Shown here one piece after another: positions 17,708 through 26,139 of a stretch of DNA of 64,000 nucleotides. The stretch is taken from positions 110,108 through 174,107 of the forward strand of contig PLZS01000084.1 of assembly GCA_003153555.1 (NCBI GenBank). The letters are read 5' to 3'. Each line of letters begins with the position of its first letter. The first letter of the stretch is position 1. This stretch comes from Candidatus Melainabacteria bacterium. GTDB taxonomy: Bacteria > Cyanobacteriota > Vampirovibrionia > Obscuribacterales > Obscuribacteraceae. The position numbers and the translations under genes were made by a program. The notes below the pieces were generated by a model that had not been told where the DNA came from, ran no database searches, and saw only the letters and a list, made by a program, of their open reading frames with translations.

Positions 17708-18052
17708 ATGGCCGAAGCTGAGCGCAATAAACTCTCACCGTACCGCGCCTTCTATTCCCTCACCTTGGGCGGTGCCCAAGCGCATTACTTGAACGACAGA
17801 ATTGGGAATTTCGATCCAGGCAAAGAGGCTGATTTCGTTTCTCTCGATTGGACTGCAGGACAAAAAGCTATGGTCTGGCAGACATCTCGGTTAGTCGATA
17901 AAGATGGTCCTAAAGACATAAAGCAAGCCGCTAAGTTGTTGTTCTCAATCATGTCTATGGGAGACGATCGAAGCGTCGACGAAACATGGATTATGGGCGA
18001 GCCAGCTTACAAGAAATCAGCGCAGGAGCAGGCGCTATCAGCGAGCCGCTAG
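17708..18052 (+). pseudogene. guaD: Remnant of guanine deaminase (C-terminal ~110 residues)
   Basis: The 114-residue frame matches only the C-terminal end of guanine deaminase, an amidohydrolase of ~430-450 residues. The key pattern is AFYSLTLGGAQAHYLNDRIGNF followed by PGKEADFVSLDW and LLFSIMSMGDDRSVDETWIMG. The metal-binding N-terminal and central parts are missing. Upstream sequence to the stop at 17606 does not continue the family. The remnant is therefore catalytically dead, though an ATG and an open frame remain. The family call is firm from the LGGA...DRIGNF.PGKEADFV signature. Confidence 0.8.
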
Positions 18053-18127
18053 GCTCTGGTAACACCCGTCAGCTTACGCCGATACTGCGTGTCATCTCTA
18101 AATTGAAGACCGAGGCTCTGAATTCGG

Positions 18128-18688
18128 TTAAGAGAATAGTTGCGCCCACTGCTTCGCTGTCATGACCTCTGCCTGCATCGGAAACACTTTCTCCATAAGG
18201 ACTCGCTGTACTTCCTCATCTTTGTCGTAACAACAATCTGATAAGACGGTAATTACAAAATCCATGTCCGCTGCTGCTCTGAGTGTCGAGAGCACAACAC
18301 CGCTCGTGGCAATTCCAGTCAGAATAATGTGATCAATTTCTTGCGATCTGAGGACTACTTCTAAGTCACTGCCGATGAAGGCGCCTACACGTCGCTTGGT
18401 CACAACTATGTCATGGGGCTCCGGAGCCAACAAACTACTTATGTCCGCCGCCGGATTGCCTTCTTGGAGCGGGAATGCCCCGGATTTAAGAGCGCCGAAA
18501 GCTTTGTTGCGTGAGCTGACTTCAGGGTAATGCTCTCTGAATTTTACAACCACGTAAATGATTGGTATCGCGGCTACACGTGCTGTGGTTGTGACTTGTT
18601 GAAGGCGGCTAATGAAATCAGGATCGCTGGTTTGACGATTCAGAATGCCGTTTTGTAGATCCATCAGCAACAATCCTGTCTTAGCCAT
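18128..18688 (-). CDS. Isochorismatase-family protein lacking the catalytic cysteine
   Basis: A 186-residue protein of the isochorismatase/nicotinamidase fold: start strand GLLLMDLQNGIL with D10, then the lysine segment VTKRRVGAFIGSDLE, then IDHIILTGIATSGVVLSTLRAAA. In active hydrolases the last motif reads TxxCV, with the nucleophilic cysteine; here the position is valine. I recall a subgroup with this ATSGVVLST form, so this is probably a conserved variant and not a random mutation. The protein may bind ligand without hydrolysis or use another mechanism. AGAGGTG lies before the ATG. Confidence 0.87.
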   Translation of the reverse strand: MAKTGLLLMDLQNGILNRQTSDPDFISRLQQVTTTARVAAIPIIYVVVKFREHYPEVSSRNKAFGALKSGAFPLQEGNPAADISSLLAPEPHDIVVTKRRVGAFIGSDLEVVLRSQEIDHIILTGIATSGVVLSTLRAAADMDFVITVLSDCCYDKDEEVQRVLMEKVFPMQAEVMTAKQWAQLFS

Positions 18689-18803
18689 AAAACACCTCTT
18701 TGATTACCATGTATGATTATTCATCCTATTATTCGTCAAGATTGGCTGCGAACTGTTGTCATAAACGCTGACACCAGCGCGCAAGCAGTTGAGTCTGCGC
18801 GAT

Positions 18804-19784
18804 TTAAAGCGTTAGCACCACTTTGCCGAAACTTTCGTTCTTAGCGAGGAACTCGTGCGCCGCTGCGGCTTCCTCCAAAGAGAAAGTTTTGTCTATGACT
18901 GCTTTTAATTTGCCAACTTCAATTAGTGGAACGATATTTTTGCTGAACGTTTGCGCGACAAGAATTTTTTCTTCCAGAGCACGCGCTCTCAGCGATGTGC
19001 CTCGAAGTTCAAAACGCTTACTGAGCAATAGTCCGAGATTGAACTTACAAGAGGCTCCAGCTAACAACCCAACTAGGATAATACGCCCTCTAGGTGCAGT
19101 GCACTGCAAGTCCTGAGTTACATACTCGCCACCGACTAACTCGAGAACGACATTAACACCTATACCGTTAGTTAACTTCAAAACCGCTTCAGCAAAAGTG
19201 GTATCAGTATTAACAATTGCATCTTCTAATCCCAACTCCTTCAGTTTCGCGGCTTTGGATTCGGTTCGAGTAGTGCCAATCGGACGTGCTCCGATCGCAT
19301 GGGCAATCTGAATAGCCGCGGTACCAACACCACTGGCAGCGGCAGTGATTAAAATCGATTCGCCGGCACTCAATCGACACTGTGAGACCATGGCATCATA
19401 TGCAGTGATAAAGGCTTCCGGGAACGCAGCAGCTTGCTCATAAGAGAGATGTGCTGGCATCTTGCTAGCACATCGAGAGTGCACAATGATGTACTCCGCA
19501 TATGCGCCCCCGCCCACGAGCCCAAACACTCTGTCGCCAACTTTCAAATCGGTGACGCCTTCACCCAATGCATCCACGTCACCAGCGTATTCAAGCCCTG
19601 GTATATCGGCCGGAACGCCAACTGGGGCTGGATACTTTCCTTCTCTCTGAATCAAATCAGCCCGATTCACTGCCGTTGCTCGCACACGCACTCTCACTTC
19701 GCCGCGCTGAGGAGCGACATCGGACACTTCTTTGTATTGAAGAACTTCCGGACCGCCCGGTTTTAAAATTACTATTGCGCGCAC
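18804..19784 (-). CDS. NAD(P)H quinone oxidoreductase (PIG3/zeta-crystallin type MDR)
   Basis: A 326-residue medium-chain reductase of the zinc-free quinone oxidoreductase group. The GroES-like part (1-~125) carries TAVNRADLIQREGKYP and GLEYAGDVDALGEGV; the Rossmann part has SILITAAASGVGTAAIQIAHAIGA and later GRIILVGLLAG. No zinc ligands are seen. Length and motifs match TIGR02824-type PIG3 enzymes. The start is GTG with GGAGG seven bases upstream. It follows the isochorismatase-like gene by 115 bases on the same strand and reads away from the TPR membrane protein. Confidence 0.9.
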   Translation of the reverse strand: MRAIVILKPGGPEVLQYKEVSDVAPQRGEVRVRVRATAVNRADLIQREGKYPAPVGVPADIPGLEYAGDVDALGEGVTDLKVGDRVFGLVGGGAYAEYIIVHSRCASKMPAHLSYEQAAAFPEAFITAYDAMVSQCRLSAGESILITAAASGVGTAAIQIAHAIGARPIGTTRTESKAAKLKELGLEDAIVNTDTTFAEAVLKLTNGIGVNVVLELVGGEYVTQDLQCTAPRGRIILVGLLAGASCKFNLGLLLSKRFELRGTSLRARALEEKILVAQTFSKNIVPLIEVGKLKAVIDKTFSLEEAAAAHEFLAKNESFGKVVLTL

Positions 19785-19975
19785 AGATCAACCTCCACAT
19801 CTCAATTTAAACCAGACAGATCGCAAAGTTTACATGGTCTGATCGCATCAAAATGCTTCACACATTTAAATACTTCTGCATCGATAAACACAGCTTTGCT
19901 TAACAACGATGAGCGTCGTGAGCGAACAAATTATTGATTGCACTGCTGACATCAGAGGTCTATAATTTTTTGGTG

Positions 19976-21106
19976 ATGAGCGAGCCCAATATAGAGCGCA
20001 AGCCATTTGGCAGAGGAAACATTAGCATGGGCGTAGATACGATAACAAAGGTTTCGGACAACGGCATACGAAGCGAATTTGATAAGCACAAACCGGCTAC
20101 GATCGTTATCGACGACAGAGCCCCTTCGGTCAAACAAAAACAATTACCAGTTACTCCAGTCAGCGCACCAGTCAGCACACGCCCTGTAAAAGATAATTGG
20201 GACAAGATCACCGCTGTTGCCCCAATTATTTCTGGTATGTTGATCTTCCTGATGGGAGGCTGCTTTACGTATGCATTCAATCAACAACAATTAAGACTGC
20301 AAGAGATTCAAACGATCGAAAAGTTCATTCCACACTTAATGGGAAATGAACAAAGCAAAAAAGCAGCAATTTTGGCAATGTCTCAGCTTACAAATCCAGA
20401 GTTAGCAGGAAAGTTTGCCAGTATATTTGCCAGCACAGGCACGGTCTCAGCTCTTCAATCAATGGTTGAGAACGGAACTGCACACGAGAAAAATATCGCC
20501 ACTAAGGCGCTTTCTGACGCACTAGAAAGTCTCGCAGCACGTGAGAACAGATTGACTGCAATTCAAGCTGAATATCAACAAGCTCTTCAGGTCAAAGCAA
20601 CTGAACCAGCAGGCGATCAAGACTACATGCGTAATTTAAGTCAGCTTGGTGAGGTCTACAAACTGCGCGGTCAAGCTGCTCTTGCAGAACCTTTACTGAA
20701 AAAGTCTTTGATAGCTAGAGAAAAATTGTATGGCAACGATAATCCGCAAGTAGCCGACGCATTGCGAAGTCTCGCTGAGCTTTACCAGATGAATGGTAAT
20801 ACCACTGAAGCAGCCAACTGCTTGAAGCGCGCCCACGCAATTGAGTCAAAGTTTGCACCACTCACCAAATCAGAAGGTGAAGCAGCCCCGACAACTGCAC
20901 CACATTCAGGGTCTACACACGAGCCGGCGGCGCACCCAGTCTTCTCGCATGAGCCTGCCTCGACAAGCGAATCCGAAAGAAGCAAGACGGAAAACCTGGA
21001 AAAGCTGAGTACCTCGAACAATTCAGCCGAAGCGAAAGGCTCTGCCGAAGAGAAAAAGATTCGCTATGCTGAACCGGTTGAAGAACAAAAACCAAAAACA
21101 GATTAG
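19976..21106 (+). CDS. Membrane-anchored TPR protein
   Basis: About 376 residues from ATG 19976; an ATG at 20027 has a better ribosome site (AGAGGA nine bases before), so the start may be there. One TM helix (APIISGMLIFLMGGCFTYAF) follows an ~80-residue cytoplasmic N terminus. Beyond it come a helical segment and kinesin-light-chain-type TPRs (NLSQLGEVYKLRGQAALAEPLL; ALRSLAELYQMNGNTTEAANCL). The C-terminal ~90 residues are Ser/Glu/Pro-rich and disordered. A TATAAT at 19961-19966 is a likely -10. Function unknown; TPRs suggest a scaffold. Confidence 0.8.
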   Translation: MSEPNIERKPFGRGNISMGVDTITKVSDNGIRSEFDKHKPATIVIDDRAPSVKQKQLPVTPVSAPVSTRPVKDNWDKITAVAPIISGMLIFLMGGCFTYAFNQQQLRLQEIQTIEKFIPHLMGNEQSKKAAILAMSQLTNPELAGKFASIFASTGTVSALQSMVENGTAHEKNIATKALSDALESLAARENRLTAIQAEYQQALQVKATEPAGDQDYMRNLSQLGEVYKLRGQAALAEPLLKKSLIAREKLYGNDNPQVADALRSLAELYQMNGNTTEAANCLKRAHAIESKFAPLTKSEGEAAPTTAPHSGSTHEPAAHPVFSHEPASTSESERSKTENLEKLSTSNNSAEAKGSAEEKKIRYAEPVEEQKPKTD

Positions 21107-21146
21107 AGCTCACCAGCTTAAAAGCCGGACCTATAAGCACATCGGG

Positions 21147-21163
21147 GCGGGTCTAAGACCCGC
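21147..21163. repeat. REP-like palindrome with GCGGGTC stem
   Basis: GCGGGTC-TAA-GACCCGC is a perfect seven-base stem with a three-base loop, 40 bases after the TPR gene stop. The same stem recurs at 60004-60021, so this is probably a dispersed palindromic repeat or a terminator stem. Confidence 0.6.
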
Positions 21164-21197
21164 GCTTTCGACCGGTTCGCTGTACCTATTCCGTAAG

Positions 21198-21428
21198 CTA
21201 TTCAATGTATTGAGACCAGAATTCAGTTCGTTCACGCCACTCGCATGGCTTGTTGCCGCAGATCAGCGTTACTTTCGAACCTTTTGTCTCGAGTGCGGAA
21301 TCACCAGCACCGTCCCAGACGGATGCGGTCATTTCGACAAACTTCTCAAATTCCTTCACAGGCTTCTTGCAGGTCGGACAAAGTAACTTCTTACCCGCAA
21401 TCGATTGTTTAATGGTCTGTAGCGACAT
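21198..21428 (-). CDS. Small zinc-ribbon-like protein
   Basis: About 76 residues from ATG 21428, chosen because GGAGG lies four bases upstream; an ATG at 21452 adds eight residues. CPTCKKP near the N terminus and CGNKPC near the middle give four cysteines that could bind one zinc. The rest is a helical/charged segment ending EWRERTEFWSQYIE. No enzyme motif is seen. It is divergent from the Fur-like gene and about 120 bases from that gene's operator. Function unknown. Confidence 0.7.
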   Translation of the reverse strand: MSLQTIKQSIAGKKLLCPTCKKPVKEFEKFVEMTASVWDGAGDSALETKGSKVTLICGNKPCEWRERTEFWSQYIE

Positions 21429-21552
21429 GCAACCTCCAGCAACTTTAGCCATGAATCAATATATTGAATCAGGTTCCTTATTGAAGCAGCCTTGAAGCAG
21501 CTAAAATGAGATGAAAGTCTTAAATTCCAAATTCACCGTTGACAAAGTCGTA

Positions 21553-21571
21553 ACTTAGACTTATTCTAAGT
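21553..21571. promoter_or_regulatory. PerR-type operator upstream of the Fur-family gene
   Basis: ACTTAGACTTATTCTAAGT has perfect seven-base arms. Within it TTAGACT-T-ATTCTAA fits the 7-1-7 layout of PerR boxes (B. subtilis consensus TTATAATNATTATAA). It ends 21 bases before the Fur ATG, which implies autoregulation. A related site precedes rubrerythrin. Confidence 0.7.
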
Positions 21572-21592
21572 AAAGAAGGAGTCCAAACAGAA

Positions 21593-21994
21593 ATGACCAG
21601 TCACATCGAAGAGCTTTTATCAAACCACGGCGTCAAGCCGACGGCTCAGCGTGCAGTGATTGCCGAGTATCTGGTGGGCACCGACTGCCACCCAACGGCT
21701 GATGAGGTCTTTCAAGCAGTGTCCACAAAGCTGCCGGTTTCGCTCTCACGAGCGACCGTCTACAACACTTTGAATGCCCTTGTTGAAGCCGGAGTGATCA
21801 AAGAAGTGTTTACTGAGCCCGGGAGGGTGCGGTACGACGCAAACGTTAGCGATCATCATCACTTTGTAGACGTGAAGACTGGACAGGTTTACGACATCGA
21901 TGCAAATAAGGTTTCCGCGTTGAAACTTGAATTGGCACCTGAATTCACAGTTGACCACTATCATGTGACGATCTTCGGCGAAGTCAAGAAGTAG
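21593..21994 (+). CDS. Fur-family regulator, PerR-like
   Basis: A 133-residue Fur/PerR protein. The N-terminal winged helix contains KPTAQRAVIAEYLVG and the recognition helix SRATVYNTLNALVEAGVI. The C-terminal domain has the metal-site cluster DHHHFVDVKTG and HYHVTIFGEVKK. It lacks the CxxC pairs that hold structural zinc in many Fur and PerR proteins, so it is a short zinc-poor type. AGAAGGAG precedes the ATG. The perfect operator-like palindrome upstream and the rubrerythrin gene 78 bases downstream point to a peroxide-sensing role. Sensing of iron is the alternative. Confidence 0.9.
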   Translation: MTSHIEELLSNHGVKPTAQRAVIAEYLVGTDCHPTADEVFQAVSTKLPVSLSRATVYNTLNALVEAGVIKEVFTEPGRVRYDANVSDHHHFVDVKTGQVYDIDANKVSALKLELAPEFTVDHYHVTIFGEVKK

Positions 21995-22026
21995 TCAGTC
22001 AAACAAATCAAAAATTTTTGCTTTGA

Positions 22027-22045
22027 AGTTAGATTCAGTCTAGCT
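22027..22045. promoter_or_regulatory. PerR-type operator upstream of rubrerythrin
   Basis: AGTTAGATTCAGTCTAGCT has arms matching at six of seven positions with the same spacing as the site before the Fur gene. It ends 27 bases before the rubrerythrin ATG. Confidence 0.6.
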
Positions 22046-22072
22046 TTAGACGGATATTAATGGAGAAAAATC

Positions 22073-22564
22073 ATGAAAAAACTAGATAACACCAAGACAG
22101 CTGAGAACCTGCATTCCGCATTTGCTGGAGAATCGATGGCAAACAGGAAATATCTCTACTTCGCAAAAGTTGCGCGTAAATTGGGCAACGAAGAGATCGC
22201 CAAACTGTTTGAAGAGACCGCGCATCAAGAAACAGGACATGCGTTTTCCCATTTGGAATTGCTGTATCCACCAGGCGAGCTAACTGTGGAAAAAATTCTT
22301 GAACTGGCAATTGAAGGAGAACTCTACGAAACTAACCATATGTATCCTGAATTCGAGCAAACCGCGTTAGAAGAAGGAAGATTAGATGCAGCCGGGGAGT
22401 TCGTTGAACAAGGGGCTGAATCGGCCGAGCACGCAAAGATATTTGAGCAAGCAGCCAAACGCTTCAAAGCATTGACCATGGTAGAGAAATTCCATGCCAC
22501 CAAATATCAAAAAGCTCTGTCTAAGGTTCAAGGCGCATCTGAAGTGACAGCACAAGCCTCGTAA
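22073..22564 (+). CDS. Rubrerythrin-like diiron protein (no rubredoxin domain)
   Basis: A 163-residue four-helix ferritin-like protein. Iron ligands are visible in the usual spacing: E20 in FAGESMANRKY, the EETAHQETGH pair, then EGELYETNHMYPEFEQTA and ESAEHAKIFEQA. These proteins reduce hydrogen peroxide. The C-terminal rubredoxin domain with two CxxC motifs is absent, so electrons must come from a separate protein; the FMN reductase 22 bases downstream is a natural candidate. It is probably controlled by the upstream Fur/PerR-like repressor. Confidence 0.92.
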   Translation: MKKLDNTKTAENLHSAFAGESMANRKYLYFAKVARKLGNEEIAKLFEETAHQETGHAFSHLELLYPPGELTVEKILELAIEGELYETNHMYPEFEQTALEEGRLDAAGEFVEQGAESAEHAKIFEQAAKRFKALTMVEKFHATKYQKALSKVQGASEVTAQAS

Positions 22565-22586
22565 ATGCGAGCGGAGGGAGTGAGTA

Positions 22587-23135
22587 ATGAAGTCCGACTA
22601 TCTAATTGTCAGTTGTAGTCTAAATCCGGATAGCAACAGCAGAAAAATGGCCAGAGCTGCTTTCGATCTGTTGAATGAGAAAGGGGGCGCAGAGTGGCTT
22701 GACCTGCGCGATTATGAGCTTCCGATCTGTGACGGTGGCGCTGCCTATTCTCATTCTAACGTAGAAATTGTGGCACAGAAAATTCGTGATGCGAAATGCG
22801 TTTTGATGGCTGTACCAATTTACAATTTTGACGTCAATGCAGCGGCTAAAAACCTGATCGAATTGACCGGTCGCGCGTGGACTGAAAAGGTAGTCGGATT
22901 TCTTTGTGCTGCGGGTGGGAAATCCAGCTACATGTCGGTTATGGGCGTAGCAAACAGCTTGATGTTAGACTTCAGATCCCTGATTATCCCAAGATTTGTT
23001 TACGCAGATGGATCTTCGTTCGACAATGAATCAGTCAGCGATGCGCTAGTGAAAACACGGATTGAAGAATTAGTGGATACGGCGATTACGTTAACAGAAC
23101 CCGCCAGACAAGCGAAGCGCGCAAATCCAGCCTGA
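22587..23135 (+). CDS. NADPH-dependent FMN reductase family flavoprotein
   Basis: A 182-residue flavodoxin-like protein. The phosphate loop CSLNPDSNSRKMARAA, the second loop VLMAVPIYNFDVNAAAKNLIELTGRAW, and the third loop VGFLCAAGGKSSY fit the FMN_red family. It carries electrons from NAD(P)H through FMN. GGAGGGAG lies before the ATG, and the gap to rubrerythrin is only 22 bases, so it is likely the last gene of the peroxide operon and may feed electrons to rubrerythrin. That pairing is inferred from context. Confidence 0.88.
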   Translation: MKSDYLIVSCSLNPDSNSRKMARAAFDLLNEKGGAEWLDLRDYELPICDGGAAYSHSNVEIVAQKIRDAKCVLMAVPIYNFDVNAAAKNLIELTGRAWTEKVVGFLCAAGGKSSYMSVMGVANSLMLDFRSLIIPRFVYADGSSFDNESVSDALVKTRIEELVDTAITLTEPARQAKRANPA

Positions 23136-23210
23136 GTATCGCTGCGCAGCGCGAAACAATTGCGAACAGAGTAGCAACCAATGCATATCACCGAATACGG
23201 TGCCATCACT

Positions 23211-23675
23211 TTAGGCTTTAATCAAATAACGTTGTTCGATCTCGTGAACTTTAGCTAGTCTGCGAACATGCCGTTCCGCTCCAGAGAATTTCGCGTTCAG
23301 AAATGTCTTCACAACTTCAAGGGCGAGCTGATGACCGATTACACGAGCTCCAAGACAGAGCACATTTGCGTCATCGTCTTCTCGTCCTTGATGTGCTGAG
23401 AATGTGTCATGACAAATTCCAGCGCGAATGCCTGGCATTTTATTGATCGCTACGCATGCACCTACTCCGCTTCCGCAAATCATGATGCCCAAGTCTGCCT
23501 TACCGCTAAGAATGGCTTCTCCAACTTTGACCGCGTAGTCAGGATAATCAACTGCCTCTGAACTGTAAGTGCCTAAATCAATGAGTTCATAGTGCTCTTG
23601 TTCCAGATAATCTCGGACCACGTCTTTCAACTCGTAGCCACCGTGATCAGCCCCAAGTGCCACTTTAACAGCCAT
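23211..23675 (-). CDS. rpiB: Ribose-5-phosphate isomerase B
   Basis: About 154 residues from ATG 23675, with GGAGG four bases upstream; a farther start at 23747 would add a non-family leader. The RpiB/LacAB pattern is complete: KVALGADHGGYELKD, DLGTYSSEAVDYPDYA, the active-site loop IMICGSGVGACVAINK and GIRAGICHDTFSA. It interconverts ribulose-5-P and ribose-5-P in the pentose phosphate pathway. Cys in MICGSG is the catalytic base position. It converges with the FMN reductase gene. Confidence 0.93.
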   Translation of the reverse strand: MAVKVALGADHGGYELKDVVRDYLEQEHYELIDLGTYSSEAVDYPDYAVKVGEAILSGKADLGIMICGSGVGACVAINKMPGIRAGICHDTFSAHQGREDDDANVLCLGARVIGHQLALEVVKTFLNAKFSGAERHVRRLAKVHEIEQRYLIKA

Positions 23676-23805
23676 AGATCCTCCAGCTTCTTTCAGACGC
23701 GCGCGTAACACAGACGCGACAATCATATCGCACTCAATGGGGCTCATGTAGACTTATGCACGCGCAACGCTTGCTGGATTAGTCTAATTCGAGGATGAAT
23801 TGTAT

Positions 23806-24237
23806 ATGAAAAATGCTGGTTACCTTGGCATTCAAATGAAGATAAAGGTACGAACATATGACATCGATTCGGCCGGGCACGTTTCCAATATCGTTTATTT
23901 CCGCTGGTTGGAGGATATGCGCCTGCAATTATTTGAAGAACACTTTTCTTTTCAATCATTCATCGAACAAGGCTATACTCCGGTCATCGCAGCTTCCAGC
24001 ATAGAATACAAGCGGCCGATTAAGCTTTTCGACGAGCCGGTAGGGCACATGTATCTAACTGAAATCCGTCCAGCAAGCGTTAAATTCTACGGCGAAATAT
24101 ATGTCGGCGATTTGCTAACCACGACCGCAAATCACACCGGTGTTTTTGTTAACATCGAGAGCATGCGACCCCGCAGAACACCAGAAGCGCTAATTCAAAA
24201 GTTCAAGCAAGCTCAAGAACAAAGTGTCAGAGCATAG
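23806..24237 (+). CDS. 4-hydroxybenzoyl-CoA-type hotdog thioesterase
   Basis: About 143 residues from ATG 23806; a TTG at 23800 adds two. The hotdog-fold thioesterase signature is clear: VRTYDIDSAGHVSNIVYFRWLED, with the catalytic Asp in YDIDSAGHV, and then IEYKRPIKLFDE. Such enzymes hydrolyse acyl-CoA or acyl-ACP thioesters. GAGGA lies ten bases upstream. It is divergent from rpiB by 130 bases. Substrate unknown. Confidence 0.87.
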   Translation: MKNAGYLGIQMKIKVRTYDIDSAGHVSNIVYFRWLEDMRLQLFEEHFSFQSFIEQGYTPVIAASSIEYKRPIKLFDEPVGHMYLTEIRPASVKFYGEIYVGDLLTTTANHTGVFVNIESMRPRRTPEALIQKFKQAQEQSVRA

Positions 24238-24380
24238 CTCATCTGGAACATTCTCGGCTGAGAAATGGTGAATAGTCCACAATCGCAGCAATCTCAACAT
24301 TCATAAAAATCCAGCGCCTGGAAAAGACAGATCGACATGACCGTGCCATACTTAGGCAAGGCTTGGACTTGTAGCAAACA

Positions 24381-25946
24381 TTGGTAACCACCAGCGCTGG
24401 GCGCTTCTCACTAATAATTTCACTAATTTTCCTTGTCTCGGGCATCGCACCGTGTCGTGTAGACGCTGCCCCGACAACCCCAACAACTCTGGAAGGTCTA
24501 CTAGGCAACTGGCTACGGCTCCCGACACTGCAACACTCGAATGTTGGTGTCGAGGTGATGGAACTGCCTTCAGGGCGAGTCTTGTACTCCTACAACGGCC
24601 ATAAAAGATTCGTACCGGCCTCAACTGCGAAAGTCTTCACGACAGCGTGCGCTTACGAAACGCTCGGCGCCGGATACACGTACAAGACCCAGCTTCTCTC
24701 AACGGGCACCACGAGCGAAGGCAAGTTGCACGGAGACATTATCGTCAGTCCATCTCAAGATCCCACTTTGTCGCGCGACGATATCAGGCAACTGGTGGCA
24801 CACATTGACACGAAAAAAATACACTCTGTTGATGGACGTGTGCGTTTAGCAAAGACACCCGGCGGCTTCGAACAATACCTACCTGGGTGGCTGGTGGAGG
24901 ATTTCGGGCAAGTTTATATGCCAGTTTGTTCGAACTTTGTCGTGGACCACAATATTGCTCAAGGCACTACTGCTATGAAAGGCGTGCGGGTATTCGATAT
25001 GAGCGCAACGTATGAAATCAACGCACTAACGCGTAGCTTAATGAAATCAGATGTCGCGTCGGCTTGGCTAACGTATGATCCGGGTAACAAAACTCTGCGC
25101 ACATATTGCGGTGAAGGCACCACGCAAAAGAGTCCCCTCATTGTCGCAGACCCTGATGAATACAACATTGCTTTAGTGGAATCATCTCTTGCGGATAAAG
25201 GCATTCATGTGGATAAGAGCGCACTGATGTCGCGAGACAAAAGCAATGTCAGTGATGCGGCAACAACTCTCATTGCCGAGCATCTATCAAATCCTCTATC
25301 AAAAATAATCACTACAACTTTGCATGAAAGCGATAACTTATACGCCCAACAGCTGCTTCGAACAATCGGCCTGCTCAGTCCGGATCAAGTCGACAAAGTG
25401 AAGAATAAAGACGACGACACCACCATTGAACAACGGGGACTGTACAGGCTAACTACTTGGCTCAGTTCAATCGGGGTGCCACCACAAGAAGCTGTCATTC
25501 TTGACGGTTGTGGTCTGACTCGAAAAAATGGCTTGTCACCCCACGCACTGAATACGGTGCTAAAACATATGGCCACTCCGACTCTAAATGGTCCATATTT
25601 GTCATTGCTCAAGAGTGGCGACAATTTCCGCTATAAAACCGGGTCGATGGACACCGCCAGGTCTATTAGTGGCATCGTCAGCACAGCCGGTGGACAGAGC
25701 ATGGCCGTGACAATTATGGTGAATAACCATACTCCATCGGTTAAAGATTTGCGTGCTGCGCTGGGCGAATTAGTCAGTTTAGTTGGACGAATAAAATCAA
25801 TTCAGATCAAAGAACCAGGCAAACCAGAGATATCCATTCTTCCAACGACCGAAGCTAAAGGTCCAGTTGAAGTAACAATGGCGAGTGCACCGGCAGCAGC
25901 CAGAAGGTCTCCACGACGCTCTTCACACAAGCGACGAAAGCATTAA
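24381..25946 (+). CDS. dacB: D-alanyl-D-alanine carboxypeptidase/endopeptidase (PBP4, S13)
   Basis: A 521-residue periplasmic peptidoglycan hydrolase. The signal peptide is SLIISLIFLVSGIAPCRVDAA. Catalytic motifs are intact: S81-TA-K84, SDN near residue 317, and KTG near residue 421 (RYKTGSMDTA). Length and motif spacing match PBP4. The C terminus has an extra ~40 residues ending in a strongly basic tail (RRSPRRSSHKRRKH), which may bind cell-wall polymer or nucleic acid. The start is TTG; an in-frame stop three codons upstream excludes earlier starts. Confidence 0.92.
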   Translation: MVTTSAGRFSLIISLIFLVSGIAPCRVDAAPTTPTTLEGLLGNWLRLPTLQHSNVGVEVMELPSGRVLYSYNGHKRFVPASTAKVFTTACAYETLGAGYTYKTQLLSTGTTSEGKLHGDIIVSPSQDPTLSRDDIRQLVAHIDTKKIHSVDGRVRLAKTPGGFEQYLPGWLVEDFGQVYMPVCSNFVVDHNIAQGTTAMKGVRVFDMSATYEINALTRSLMKSDVASAWLTYDPGNKTLRTYCGEGTTQKSPLIVADPDEYNIALVESSLADKGIHVDKSALMSRDKSNVSDAATTLIAEHLSNPLSKIITTTLHESDNLYAQQLLRTIGLLSPDQVDKVKNKDDDTTIEQRGLYRLTTWLSSIGVPPQEAVILDGCGLTRKNGLSPHALNTVLKHMATPTLNGPYLSLLKSGDNFRYKTGSMDTARSISGIVSTAGGQSMAVTIMVNNHTPSVKDLRAALGELVSLVGRIKSIQIKEPGKPEISILPTTEAKGPVEVTMASAPAAARRSPRRSSHKRRKH

Positions 25947-26139
25947 GCAAGCGACCGAAACTGTGACACCATTGCTCTGCGATGCTGACATCGTGTGACC
26001 CGGATCCACGAATTGTGCACGAATACTTAATCTAACAGGGCGAACAAATCATTCCCGAGGCCGTCGTATTGAATAGATGGGCGGATATTTTTGTCTGCCC
26101 AACCTCAATTACGCAATCGCTAGAATTAGGTATCGTAAA

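Noticed and set aside
23140..23151. CGCTGCGCAGCG palindrome after the FMN reductase as a terminator
   Set aside because: It has no loop and no T tract, so termination is not supported.
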